From Torreya grandis (lineage: Eukaryota > Streptophyta > Pinopsida > Cupressales > Taxaceae), in NCBI GenBank assembly GCA_037957365.1, contig JARHVA010001923.1, positions 2,212,501-2,276,500 on the forward strand: DNA of 64,000 nt. The letters are read 5' to 3'. Under the pieces are notes generated by a model. It searched no databases, was not told where the DNA came from, and saw nothing but the letters and a program-made list of their open reading frames with translations. Below, piece by piece: positions 49,931-62,019 of the stretch; position 1 is the stretch's first letter; each line of letters begins with the position of its first letter. A program made the position numbers and the translations under genes.

Positions 49931-51480
49931 ACCATCAAACACTGATTTATTATTCATGAGTTGGCTATATTGAGTGACTAGAATAAAGTTTGGTGTAAGC
50001 CAAACATGTTCCTTTTTTGTGTGTTGTTTACAATTCTGATGTGGTAGGTGAATAAGTGGCAATTAAGGCTACCAATAAAATGTTTTTGGCATTTTCATGC
50101 ATAATTCCAATTGAGTGAGTCAATTACATCTAATCTCCAAGCACTTGAGGCTAGATACCTAAGTTATGGGCTCATGAAGTTTACTAGAGTTTGGCACAAG
50201 GCACATTAGATCTTCATGCACAAGATTCAAGAAGTGGGGAATTTTTAGGCCCGTAGAAGGGATAGTTTGATGCTTCAATAATAATAATATTCAAGTGAGT
50301 TGAGAAAGGTTTTTTTTTAATCACCTACTACTAGACACCTAAGTTTCTAGGTGCATGAAACTCACCAAACTTAAATAAAATGTGAACAGAGAGAGTCACA
50401 CAAGATACAAGTGCGTAAAAGATAGAGTAAAGATTCACAACATGATCATGCATAAGATATCATATGATAATGCCATGTTATAGGTCCAACACAAAGGATT
50501 TGTATGGGGTATGAAATGCCAAGGCAAGAAGATGAGAGCATAGTGAAATCAACTAAGATAGATAAGCGTGCTTGAAATAGAAGCGTAGTTAGAAAAAGAA
50601 ATGGGATTGAGGCTAAATCACATGCATGTGAGGTGTTGCACCTAGGTTACCATATTGAAGGTGAATGTCATTCCAAGTGAAACAATTTTAGGAGAATATT
50701 TTTAAAACAAGTTGGCATCCACCCAAAGTGAGGTAGGAAGTGACTATTGAACTACATGTCACTTCACCAAAAAGCCATTAGAAGAAGTTAATGAGGTGGT
50801 GGTAGAGGCATAAATATCTAAATTAAATTCATAAATAATATAATATTTTTGAAAATTTTATGGGGCATAGTGAATGCCAAGGAGTTTAGGCACTGTCACA
50901 CCATTAAAACCATAATTAAGGTGATAGATGAGAATAGAGGTATAAAGTAGTGAAAATTTGACTATGTTTGGTTAAAAACCTTATGCTAATTTGAATTTTG
51001 AACAAATAACTAGAAAAAAACCAATGAACCAAAGATCCAAACCAAGGAAACCCTACTACAGTGAGACCTTAAGCACCCCTAGATGCTAAAAGTGAATGAT
51101 TATGTAGAGAAACAAATTGCATTCCCTATGAGATCGGTAGAGGAAAGAAAGGGGCACAAATTAGGCAAGAACCAGGTAAATAAAAACTAAATTGATGTTG
51201 AGGCTACCATTTATGAATATGAAGCTTGAGAGTAGAACATAAAATCATAGACCGTGTGACTATGTGAAGCACCCATGAAGATTGAAGGCTTTGGCAAGAT
51301 AAATAGATTGTAGTTTAACACCAAGAAATTCAGAATGGGAAAAAGTGGATGAGTTTGAGCCCACAATAGGCAAAAAAATATTTTAAGAGAGCATGACTAG
51401 TAGTAGAAGCCATCATTGCAAAAATAGCAACACTACTGGTAAAAGGAATGAGCATCACCCAAATTGATTGAGAGGCACTT
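49931..51480 (+). other. Gypsy-2 spacer between integrase and extra ORF
   Basis: About 1.5 kb without a recognisable frame. It contains an imperfect repeat: AGATACCTAAGTTATGGGCTCATGAA near 50153 resembles AGACACCTAAGTTTCTAGGTGCATGAAA near 50334. It could hold a splice acceptor for the downstream ORF, but none can be assigned by eye. The minus-strand frame 49859-50062 is a shadow. Confidence 0.4.
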
Positions 51481-54400
51481 CAGAAGATGTTCTACCTAGA
51501 CATGTAGTTTCTTGAAGAGGTGTTGATGGGAGAAAATGGGGAATCATTCATGTAAAACTACCATCTAAAAGAGAATAGCCACCAAACTTCTTGTAATGTG
51601 AATGACCTAGTACAATATTGGGTGGTAGACATAGGGGTAAAGACTCAAGAAGGCATAACATTATTTGATGTCTCAATCTAGTATAAACTAGTGACCACTA
51701 GTGTGATGCAACTCTATGAATTTCCAAGTTTTAAAAAGCTAGAGGAACTTGTAAAGTTCCTCCTCTCTTGTGTCTATAGGGACTAATTATATTTTAATAT
51801 GAGGTTCATGAGGCTATCTAAAAACCTCATTAACTAAATCACTAGACTCCCAAGCTCTAGTATAGACATCTGCCAGACAATAGCAAACAACACTGAAGTC
51901 AAAAGGGTCAAGAATCTCTTAGGTTACTACACAGGAGGATTCACATTCTTGATCAAGGATATCAATGATCTTGGGATGATGGTAGTTGTGCCCCTAATGA
52001 GTTCTAAATTATGCTTAGGTGTTTAGTGGGTAGATGAAACAAATACCTACCTATGCATCACTTATCACATGATGTAGGGAATGAAATTTAACATTGCCAT
52101 GTTCATCATAAAATGCATGATAAATAATGTGCTCGAATGTCACATGGTGAAATAGACCTTTTGATGGGGTTCCATGTTAATCTTGATTATGATGGAGGAA
52201 ATTTGTGTGCTTGATGGTGATGAATACAAATTGTGGGTCTTCCTAGTGTATAACAACTCTCTAGCATTAAAATATCAGAACTACACTTGTCCCTTACCTT
52301 CACCCCAAAGTATAAATCTTGAGTAATGGGATGGTACACCTAGTATATAGAAGCATTTAGAGAAGAATGGTGCATCTTAGATAAACTCCCTTAGAGTATG
52401 TTTAGAATGAAAATTTTTGCCATTGTGAATCACTTATGCATCATTCAATAGGCATGCATAGATGATAATCACTTTAGTTGGCTAAAATTGCCTTATGCAT
52501 TTTCAACCAAGTACTTCAAAGAGGAATTACAAATAATCTTTAATGCACAGGTAGGTGTATATCCTAATAAAGACCTTGGATGCAAAAATATGTAGGTTGA
52601 GGCACCAATACATGTACCTAGAGGGAAAAGTAACCAAAGATGAGGAAGATGATTTAGATGCCACCGACATCTATCCCCTTGAAATAAAAGTCATCCTTGG
52701 GCAAATTCATAAGCTCTTTTATGAGATGAATCCAAGGGAAAAGGGTGCACCCATAAACATAGATTATGACCTCCCCCTTCAGGTCAATGAAGGAGAGTTG
52801 GCACCAATGACACTAAGTAAATTCCCTCAAAAGAAGTAGGGAGAAATCTTGGAGGAAATACAAGAGTGCCTTCATTTGAAGATCACCTCTAAAGATGAAT
52901 CTACCCCATCTGCACCAAAAGAGAAGTGTGTGGTCTTCATGCTAGGAATTACCTTGACCAAGTTGAGGGAGAAGAAAAATAAGAAGTCTAAGGGGCCATT
53001 TTTTATGCCCATGATAACCTTGGTAGAGATGGAGGTGCAAGAGGTGTAAGAGGAAGTAAAAGCATAGTGGGTACAAGAAGAAGAAGAAGAAGAAGGAAGA
53101 GGGATGAAAGTATATATCATCTAAGAAGAATAAATAGAGGAAGAACCCAACATTGAATAAATTCATTAGGCTCTCCAACATGACACTACTAAAATTCTTG
53201 GGTAAGTAAAATTGTCAAGCACCCTAACCATAGAACCCATGATGCAGCCTCGTGAATTTGAGGAAGAGAAGAGGCATTAATGGATGGAAATAGCTCTTAG
53301 TAAGGACCATCTATAAGAATCACTAGAATTGCATAAAAACATGGAGGTTTTGAAGGCCAAGGGAATGACTCAAGTATAAATTGATAAATTAGAGGTTGAG
53401 AAGATACGGGTTGAGGAGGAAAAGATAGTTATGATCATGAAAAAGAGGAAGGCAAAGATAAAGAAGGTTGAAAAGGAAAAGTCTAAGAGAGAAATGGAAA
53501 CAAAGGTTGCCATATGTTTGGAACCCATAAAGTACAAATTAGTAGAGGTGCTTAACACCTGTATAACCATAGTGGAGGAATTCATACCACAAGTGCACTC
53601 AAGTAGTGAAGGGGTGCCTAAAGACAAGGTAGGCAATACTTGTGACTTATAGAAGCAAATTCAGAGTGCAATTGAAATCAAGTGAACTCAAAAGTGTGAA
53701 GGTGTCACTAAAGAGAATAAATAAGTGGATGAAGGGGATAAGTATGAGTAAGAAACTATACTAGATAAATAAGACACATTAGGGGAAAGCACTAAAGAAG
53801 GCACTAGTTGTAATGAAGAAGATTTAAAGTAGACAGAGCTAACCATCCAAAAATAGGAAGTTGAGCTGAGCCTGTGAGAAAAGGTGCATTTGGGGTTCAC
53901 AAATGAATATTATTACATGATGAAGTACATGCCCCCTATATCTACCATGAAATTAATTCACCAAAATATATCCTTCACCTTTGAAATTTATATGGATGAG
54001 CCTCAATTCAAGGTACCATAGAAGGCAATCTTTAGTACAAACCAACTAGAAGAAGGGTATGACTCACTTCTTATCAACCCCCATGTAATGAATCCAGTAA
54101 GGTCAGCTAGCTCCCTCCTTTGAATGGATTCTAAGTTAGTTCACAAGAACATCATTAATGATGTTAGAGCCTCAAGTTGGACAAAAATCATGCTAAAGGA
54201 AGAGGAAAAGAACAACGTCATAATATTCAATTTACAACACCTAGATAAACACGTGGTAGAAGCTAAGATGTCCCTCTAGGATCAAATTAAAACTTCAAAT
54301 TTTTTGAAGGTTGAAAAGGTGTGTGTACTAGCGGATCATATGTTCCCAAGGTTGAAGTCACAATTAGAACTAGAAGAAGAGGAAGACCCTTACATTGACA

Positions 54401-54955
54401 TAAATAAATAGATCATCATGAAACTCAAAGAGGTGGAAGACCCTTTTGTAAAGTTGGAAGAGGTCATAAAAGTGGTTAATGCAGTGTTTGTAACTTATCC
54501 ACCTATGCATCAGTCATTAATGCACACCTCAAAAATTCAAAAGGGGAAAAGGATGCACTAACAGCATAGGTATACACTATGATTAGGGTTGAGATCACTC
54601 AGATAATTGTGTATGTCAAGACCTTAAGCACCCAAATCAAGACCTAGGAGTAGGACCTAGAAGAACTATTTCATGCATTACAAATAAAGGCTTGTGATCA
54701 AAGAGAGATCTTCAATGGAGGCATAATAAAGGTGAATGAATGGTTATAGGCCTTTCATAATGATTTGGCTAAAACTGATGTGTTCACCCTCAGTACTACC
54801 TCCATAGAAATAGATAGTGTCAGAATAAATAAAGATCATAATCCAAGGTTTTGAGGACTTCAAATTAGAACTAAAGGAGTTTGCATCTGAGTTTTATGCA
54901 CCTAAGGTGATAGAAGATTAGTCTGAGGATAGACTAGAAATTTTATATGGGGTAA
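51481..54955 (+). pseudogene. Gypsy-2 extra ORF after pol, unknown function
   Basis: One plus-strand reading, with few shifts and transition-type stops, runs about 3.4 kb up to the 3' LTR. Part 1 (about 51595-52330) looks globular: DLVQYWVVDIGVKTQEG, FKKLEELVKFLLSCVYRD, ITRLPSSSIDICQTIANN, NLLGYYTGGFTFLIKDIND. Part 2 (about 52555-53050) has EGKVTKDEEDDLDATDIYPL and KEKCVVFMLGITL. Part 3 (about 53075-53640) is very Glu/Lys-rich with a GAA microsatellite and is likely coiled coil. Part 4 (about 53880-54930) includes EKVCVLADHMFPRLKSQLEL, FVKLEEVIKVVNAVF and HKNIINDVRASSW. I recognise no domain; a place after pol is where some plant Gypsy elements keep accessory or env-like ORFs. No clear signal peptide or membrane span was seen. 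Confidence 0.6.
53075..53098 (+). repeat. GAA microsatellite
   Basis: About seven consecutive AAG/GAA units inside the Glu/Lys-rich part of the extra ORF. The minus-strand Ser- or Phe-rich frames at 52872-53120 and 52942-53181 are artefacts of this composition. Confidence 0.8.
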
Positions 54956-56089
54956 TATTGGGCCCCAAATCCATCCAAGTATAGGATCCATGTGAACATA
55001 TTAGAGACTTAGGCATGAGGCAATCACTTATCATGAATTTGTCATCTAGTGGTGTTAATTGGTAGGTAGCTAATTAACTCCTTTTTTGCTCAATCATCAT
55101 TGGAAGTGGGTGCATGAGAAAGTGATGGATCATTAAATATATCATAATGAAGCCAATGGAAAGAGTACCTCTAGTGCCAGCTAACTAATTGGCATGCTCC
55201 ATTCCCCATGACACCAAGATGCCCTGAGGCACTATAAAAGTAGATAGAGTTCAGTTAGCCAAAGAGGAGAAGATTGGAGTATCGAAGCCCTGGTAGATTG
55301 GTTCTAGATGCTATGTTGGATACTATACCTAGATTTATTTTGGGATGCCTTTGTTATTCCCTATTTTAATGCCCAATCTCACCTATGAGCCTTTACACCT
55401 TTAGTAGCTCAAGACAAGCATTTACTTAATTCCTAGTAATATAGATGTATTATTGTTAAACTTTGTTAATGATAAAGGCTTTGTGAAATGCTTAATGGAT
55501 TGAATGCTTAAGTTTGTAGTATATGTGTTGAGCTCTTATGAGCTTCTAACATAACTTGTCTATGTTGTGCATGTATCTCATGAGGACTCCCACACCTAAT
55601 ATAGGAAATTCTCTAAGTATGGGTAAGACCCTATGCCTCATAATAAAACCTACGCTTAAGTCCCTTAACTAGATACCTAGTTTCCCCTCAAATGCTTAAA
55701 TGTCATTAAGCTAAGGTTACCAAAGGCTTGTGCCCATAAAGATATTGACCTAAATCACATCTACTTGTGCCTGGTAGATAGTCATTTTTCCCCTATCCCA
55801 GAATGGTTTATGCCCATGACTACATAACCATTATAGAACTAACCAAAGTCCCCAAAGGATAGAGTTTTGCCATGGCAAAACTATCCCAACATAGACCCCA
55901 ATCCCTTCTCCACTGTGCTTTGGGTGAGAACATAAAGCTTTCACCTTATGTGAATTGATACTAGTGCAGTCGAGTGTCAAATTTTGAATACCATAAGATT
56001 AGTCAATGCCTTAACCCCATTAATCTAACTTGGATAGATAGAAAAGTGCCTGATTAGGCACATGACCAAAACACCTACTTTTTTTTACA
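54956..56089 (+). repeat. 3' LTR of Gypsy-2
   Basis: Starts TATTGGGCCCCAAATCC after the purine-rich ATATGGGGTAA, which may be the polypurine tract, and ends TTTTTTACA. It aligns with 41708-42857. Beyond it, about 58 bp of Gypsy-O remain before the outer 3' LTR. Confidence 0.82.
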
Positions 56090-56147
56090 GTAATTGTAGT
56101 CTAGGTTCTGAATGTTGATGCAGAATTCTCCATATAGAGACACCATT

Positions 56148-58574
56148 TATTAGGTCTAACACACACCATTTTTAGTTTTCAAGTGGGAGCCCTCTTTTTC
56201 TATTTTGGTATTTGGTTTTCATGTTTCTGAATATGAAGTTTTATCTTTTTAATGCTTCATTTATATTAACCAAGCCTGAATTCAAGTCTTTTAAATGTAA
56301 GAAGTTCTATGTCTAGTTTAACTAGTCTAATTGTACCTCTAAAATGTTTTATTTCTATTTATAATTAACCAAAACTTTATAATTTCTCATTATAAATACT
56401 CAATCGATATTTATTTTTTGGCTTAGATATTTATAAATTATTTGAGATTTAAAATTGATTTGAGATCATTGCTATAGATTGATGAATTCTATTATGTTTA
56501 GAAACTCAGAAGCTTTATTTTACGCCTTGATATATTTTCTTATTTCTTGGCTAAATTATTAATGACTTTATTTGCCTTAATTATTTTTTCACCTTGTCTT
56601 TTTTGTACACTTTGAAGGCTTCTTAAGGACCCCAAATCCTTCCACTCATCCAAATATTTTTGAGAGCAGCTTCAGAGTTAAATATTTTTTAAAAATGACT
56701 ATGTTATTTTAAATCCCTAAACCCAAATATAGAACCACATGGAACCATCCCAAGAGTTTGGAACCTAAAAATATTAGAACCTTAAATTAATCATGAATTA
56801 TATTGGAAACTCAAAAACTCATAAGCATACAATTTTAGAGGCATTAGGGAATTAACCTAGAAGCTTGAAACATCATAACCTCAGAGGTATTACAATATTG
56901 TGAAAGGCCCAATCTCTTGAGACTTGGAGAAGATATCAGGTGGAACCCTATCAAAATCCTAGGAGATAAGAGTGATTAAAACATTATCCCAAAGCATGAA
57001 GATTATAGGAGATTGAGGAAAAGCCATGTGGAATAACTGAGTAAGCATAGACTAAAACCTAGAAGGATGAGAAGAATCCATGTGGCCACAATGTTGATAG
57101 AATTAAATAGTGAGGTAAATCTTGGGAGCACCAAAAAATGACCAAGTGGCAAAGTGGGATGTAACAAACAAAGCCAATGGCCTAGCAAAGGAAGAGAAGT
57201 GTGAAATCAAGAAGAATCAAGGTGGAAAAGAGATCCTAAGGACATAAAAATATGAACCTAAACCATGACAACTAGTCAAGTCATTACAAAGGGTACAAGC
57301 TTAAATTTGGTAACCTGTCAAAACATTAAAATGGATCAAATTGTGGAAAATAATAGAATAATTAGTCAAGCTAAATTTTAAGGAGTCTGATTGGTCACAA
57401 AAGCTATGTGGACTAAGTTGGTGTCTTCATGACCAAAATATTCTACCGCGTAGGCCAAATAGAATATTCATCCAAAATAATTGGACCAAAAGGAAGAGTG
57501 GGGCATCATTTTGGTTAGATAGGTATCACAACTATGGAGAAAAGATAAATTATAATTTTTATTTCCTTTAAAAATGGAGGGAATATTCTAACTGATTGTA
57601 GTTGTAGTGGCCTCAAATAGAAATCATGGCTAGATATGGGAGCCTTGTTCTACTTGGAGACAAGACCCATTCTCTTTTCTATAAAATTTAGTCTATATTC
57701 TTGTTTAAAATGGGGGATATGCTATGTATGAAAACTCTATAGAAATTTTGATAATCTCAGTCCTCTCCTTTTTTGTTTTGTTTTAGCTTATGATTATTTG
57801 CCTAGAAAGCACACTTAAATGCTTTTGTAATAACACTGAAGTGGATACCGATCTGGTTTAAAATTCATGTTTTTATTTAGTAAAGTCCTTCATTTCTTGA
57901 TGGAATGAAATTTCTTAATGTTGAGAAGATATTTCAATGCTTGTTTACTAATGAATATGTAATTAGATTGTGAATAGCTAGTCTGATTAGTTCTAAATTT
58001 CCATTTTGTTTAACTTGAAGGTGTATTAATCCATTGTGTACAGTAGCTACCAGCCTTTCATATGATTTTATTTAATATAATTTTAAGTTAATATGTTTAG
58101 TTAATTCCTCATAATCATTCCCATTGAGTTGCTTTAGTTTGTGTTATAGCTAGACTTGGTACTTAATGGTATAATTATGATCAGACATTCTTTTGATTTT
58201 TAGTATTAATAATCTTATTTCAATAAAGGAACCACTTATTTTTATTCCTTACTCTTTCTATCATTTTATCCTTTTTTATAATGAATATAATTCCCATTGT
58301 ATTATATTATGATACCCATGTGAAAGAGGAAGCAAAATAACTTATGCAAACATTAATAATAATCCTCAAGCAACATAGAGTGGACTAAACTTCCAATGGT
58401 TATTTGCCATTGCTCACCTGATTAAATGACTAGAAAGCTCTCATACCTTGGATTCAACCATCTAAATCCTAAAAATTAGGACATTGTATCCCATGTGTTG
58501 TTATCTCCCTTTGCCTCATCATATCAGTTATTCTAATAATTATTTCTATTATGAGTCACAAATTGAGACCAATA
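56148..58574 (+). repeat. 3' LTR of Gypsy-O
   Basis: 2427 bp against 2430 bp for the 5' copy. Starts TATTAGGTCT, two G-to-A changes from the 5' LTR start, and ends GACCAATA, one C-to-T from the 5' end. The minus-strand open frame 57003-57188 has a partner in the 5' LTR (9123-9338) and is not coding. No good polypurine tract is visible just upstream. Confidence 0.87.
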
Positions 58575-59817
58575 GTTACAAAGAAGTATTTATTCAAAGA
58601 TAAGAACAACATGTTAGTTCAATTTTCCATGTAAAATCTTAAAATATTCATTAATGTAAAAATAATAAATGAGGTTCAACCAATATATTTCCATTCATAA
58701 TAATTTTATCAGTGCCTAAACATGACATTTTCAATAAAATAAATATTTTTAAAATATATAAATAAAATGAGTACAAATGTGATACTAACAACCTACAAAC
58801 CTTTTTTCACTTAACATATAATATTTTATTAATTCTACACAATTCTAAATTTCAAAAACTAGAATTTAATCCCATAATAAAATATAACTAAAAACAATAA
58901 TATATACACAGAAACATAATCAAGCATAATAGATTAAATAATAATGAAATAATACTACAATAAATATAATCATAATGAAGCATAAAAAATTTTAAAATAT
59001 AATTCTAACTAAATTAATGAAATAGGGTAAGTGCATAAATATGGTTGGCAAAAAGGGGGCTTACTTGTGAACACGTTTTTCTTGAAAATTGAAAAATCTT
59101 AGCTTTTGTAGATTATTTGAGATGGCTACACTCAAAATTTGAAGATGGTATAAAAACATGAATTGTATAATTTTGAGTATAGTTTTCAAAACACTAAAAA
59201 AAATGGTTAAGTAGGTTAAATATTTTAAGAGGAACTCCTATTTTTAGGAAAAGAGAGTAGATAGTCATTTGTATAATGTTGCATTTTATAGCAAAGTTTA
59301 GTATTTTTTGAAACCATTTTATGGAAATTTATATAAGATCATCTACTTTGTGACCTTAATTTTATTTAAAAATTAATGAATAATTTTTAATTAACTTTAA
59401 AATTAAATAGATCCTAAAAACTTAAAAAAATTAGATAAATTGTTGTATGACCTTCACAACTACCTAAAAAAAGGAAAAATAATTTTTTTAAATAGGTACA
59501 TAATTAGGCCTATTTTGTGACCATATAATTGTTTTCACATTTGGATCAATGAAAAAAAATACTTAAATATATAGGCATGTATATTTACAGCATGTAGTGG
59601 CCTAAAAAATCCATAGTTAGAAATCAACATAGATAAAAACCTTAAAATAGTCCAAAATTTTAAAAAATAATATATTTGGAAAGAGGAGAGCATGCTTGTC
59701 ATCGTGGTAATAATTTTATGAATTATCTCATTGAAATTCAAAGTTTTTTTTGGTGATGGAAGTTGAATTTTCTTATTTTATATCAAATATCATAGATTTG
59801 GTTGTGTGTTAATAAGT

Positions 59818-59866
59818 CCAAGCCTTTGGCTTAGGAATCCAAGCCATTTTTGAGCCAAAGGCTTGG
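59818..59866. repeat. Perfect 14-bp inverted repeat with 21-bp loop
   Basis: CCAAGCCTTTGGCT at 59818-59831 is the exact reverse complement of AGCCAAAGGCTTGG at 59853-59866. The arms themselves contain AAGCC/GGCTT echoes. It could form a hairpin. No U-run follows that would suggest a Pol III terminator or a known RNA gene. Confidence 0.75.
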
Positions 59867-60383
59867 TTTTTAAATTCAAACTTAGCATACATGTGTTTTT
59901 TAATTCATATGCACAATAACATGTATGCATAATAACACATATTTGTTATGTTCTAGTGAAGTCATGAAGGGATAAAATGCAAGAAGGGAATGAATTAGAA
60001 GGTGGGAGGGGGTGGTTTACTAAACTAAAGGTAAAGTATAATTTTGCATTTATATTATTACATTTATATTCCTTATACTTTAAATTTATTTTAGTAAATA
60101 TAAGATATTAGGGTCACTCTACATCTGATAGAGTTGGTCACATAGTTACATTCCTTACAATGTGGGAGATGATTTTTCAAAATCTAATATGGTTAGTAAT
60201 TAAGCATTTTCAGTGTTTTAGTATTGAACTTAGGGATTTCAACACTTATATTTTGTAATTGATATCCGTTTTGAGTAAATTTATAGTCATTTTTTAGGTT
60301 TTGGCACTTTCCATATTGCCTACTTGAATTTCTAGGATTCTTAAGTTTGTCAAAATTAAATTTTACAAACTAACACACACTAA

Positions 60384-60690
60384 ACCACTCATATATTCCA
60401 ATTTTACTTATAATTAGGTCCCTTATAGACAAAATAGTGACACAATAACATCATAATCATTTGTGACTATGGTAAACAGGGACGATTTGGGCCACATTTA
60501 GGAATGGTCACCCTTATTCAATTTTAATTCATGACAAATTTGTGTACATGGGAAAGTATAGGATACATTAGTGACACATGCACATCCAACCACCCATCCA
60601 TGCTAATTTTACTTATGATTAAGTCCATTATAGGCCAAAATTGACATAAAAACACCATATATGCTTATGACCAAGGTAAATGCAAATAAT
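60384..60690 (+). repeat. Degenerate direct repeat, period about 205 bp
   Basis: 60384-60478 and 60589-60682 share ATTTTACTTAT(A/G)ATTA(G/A)GTCC, TTATAG(A/G)C(A/C)AAA and GGTAAA in the same order and spacing. It is an old two-unit duplication or two units of a decayed satellite. Confidence 0.6.
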
Positions 60691-61138
60691 GGGCCCACCA
60701 CACTAATGCAACCCATACATAATGAAACATATATAATAATGTCAAGTAGTTAAAACAAACTATCATATTAATAGGTCAATAATTAGTCATCACATCATGT
60801 TACCCACACCCATTTCATTATGTATCACATCAACATCATGAAATATATATAAATATGACATCACTCTATTCAATGATATGGATATGTATTTAATCACACA
60901 AATCATTCATTCCATATTGGGTATTATGCACATTGGATTATTTTGGTCATACCATACATATTACATAAGTAATGTAGTATCATTGATCATCAAAATACTT
61001 GTCTAGTGGATAGAGTAAACTACATATAATTAACAGCATTGATAGACCTTGGCCCCTATCTCTATTCGCTCTAAATCTATATCTAAATCCATTTTTTGTG
61101 TTAGAGTGACAATATATATTATGTCAATCAAACTATAT

Positions 61139-61985
61139 ATTGTGTTAATGTTAATTAAACTCTCTCATATAACCTCATTTCCCCTAAACATGCCCTCATC
61201 AACCCTTGTCATCCCTAATCACTACCTCATCACTCCTCATCATACCTTATCACTCCATAATTGACCTTAATCATCCCTCATATTCCCTAATAACTTCCTC
61301 ATTATCCCTTGTCATCCCTCATAGTCCCTAGTCACACCCTCATTATCCCTCTTCATCCCTAAACACTCCCTAATCAATATTCATTTTCCCTCATCATCCT
61401 TGATCCTCCCTCATTAACTCTCATCATGCCTCATCATCCATAATAACTCCCTCATCTACCATCATTTCCCTAAACACACACTCATCAACCCTCATCATCC
61501 CTAATCACTCCCTCATCACCCCTCATCATACCTAATCACTCCCTCATTAACCCTAATCATCCCTCAAAATACCTAATCACTTCCTTATTATCCTCATCAT
61601 CCCTCCATGTCCCTTATAATCCCTAAACACTCCCTAATAATCTCTCATTATCCCTTATCATCCTTAATCACTCCATCATTTACCCACATTTTCCAAAAAC
61701 ATACCATTATTGACCCTAAACATACCCTCATTAACCCTCACCATCTCTAATAATCCCTAATCACTCTCTCATAAACATTCATCATACCTAATCACTCCAT
61801 GATCATCCCTCAGAGTCCATTGTCACACCCTCATCAACCCTCATTCTCCTTTATCATACCTAAACACTCTCTAATCAGACCTCATTATCCCTAATCATCC
61901 TTAATCACTCCATTAATTCCTCTCATCATCCCTAATCAGACCTCATCATTTCTCATAGTCCCTAGTCACACCCTTCAATACCTTT
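61139..61985 (+). repeat. Degenerate pyrimidine-rich tandem repeat
   Basis: About 850 bp built from short units such as CCCTCATCAT, CCCTAATCAC and CCCTAAACAC, roughly 10 bp each, often in pairs of 20. The plus strand is strongly C/T/A with very little G. The plus-strand open frame 61049-61264 enters this array and is not a gene. CCCTAAA-like words occur but not as a tandem telomere array. Confidence 0.85.
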
Positions 61986-62019
61986 ATGTTGGGTGCATCG
62001 GCTTCCTTCTTGTGTCTGA

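Larger units (their letters stand above)
41708..56089 (+). mobile_element. Gypsy-2: Ty3/Gypsy element with an extra 3' ORF
   Basis: Direct repeats of about 1.15 kb (41708-42857 and 54956-56089) enclose 12.1 kb with gag, protease, RT, RNase H and integrase in Gypsy order, then about 5 kb of further sequence including a long extra reading frame. It lies in the 3' untranslated part of Gypsy-O, same orientation. The target duplication is not convincing (tttat left, gtaat right), perhaps from decay or a boundary error of a base or two. RT and integrase wording (DEVLEGIVGCEIYTFTNGFS; LVAIDYFTKWVEAMP) marks it as a Gypsy family distinct from Gypsy-O. Confidence 0.83.
8211..58574 (+). mobile_element. 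Gypsy-O: outer Ty3/Gypsy LTR retrotransposon, split by nested insertions
   Basis: Two direct repeats of about 2.43 kb bound this element. The left starts TGTTGGGTCTAACA and ends GAGACCAACA; the right starts TATTAGGTCTAACA and ends GAGACCAATA, so the right copy carries transition-type changes at the TG and CA ends. The flanking 5-mers are gttat (8206-8210) and gttac (58575-58579), a target duplication with one mismatch. Inside, in Gypsy order, lie gag (about 10.9-12.5 kb), protease (12.6-12.8 kb), RT, RNase H and integrase (37.1-40.5 kb). The pol wording, such as VRKKNG, KDNYPL and VSGYNMVSFLD, resembles Tat-type plant Gypsy pol, but I do not claim the clade firmly. The body is interrupted by Copia-A (13560-37096) and Gypsy-2 (41708-56089), leaving about 12.4 kb of the element's own sequence. 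Confidence 0.85.
58575..61138. other. Right flank, no gene recognised
   Basis: AT-rich sequence that was joined to 8210 before Gypsy-O inserted. It contains one perfect inverted repeat and one degenerate direct repeat (listed separately). The minus-strand frame 59535-59741 is Phe/Ile-rich with no motif and is taken as chance. Confidence 0.6.

Noticed and set aside
52872..53181. Minus-strand Ser/Thr- and Phe-rich open frames
   Set aside because: They are complements of the GAA/GAG-rich plus-strand ORF of Gypsy-2; the composition explains them.
53370..53900. Minus-strand open frames 53370-53636 and 53688-53900
   Set aside because: Shadows of the Glu/Lys-rich coiled-coil part of the Gypsy-2 extra ORF, with no motif of their own.
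41703..56094. Clear target site duplication for Gypsy-2
   Set aside because: The flanking 5-mers (tttat and gtaat) agree at only three positions and shifting the boundary does not give a convincing match.
61139..61985. Interstitial telomere array (CCCTAAA words such as CCCTAAACAC)
   Set aside because: The words are separated by CCCTCATCAT-like units and never form consecutive CCCTAAA repeats. The array is better described as a degenerate 10-bp repeat.
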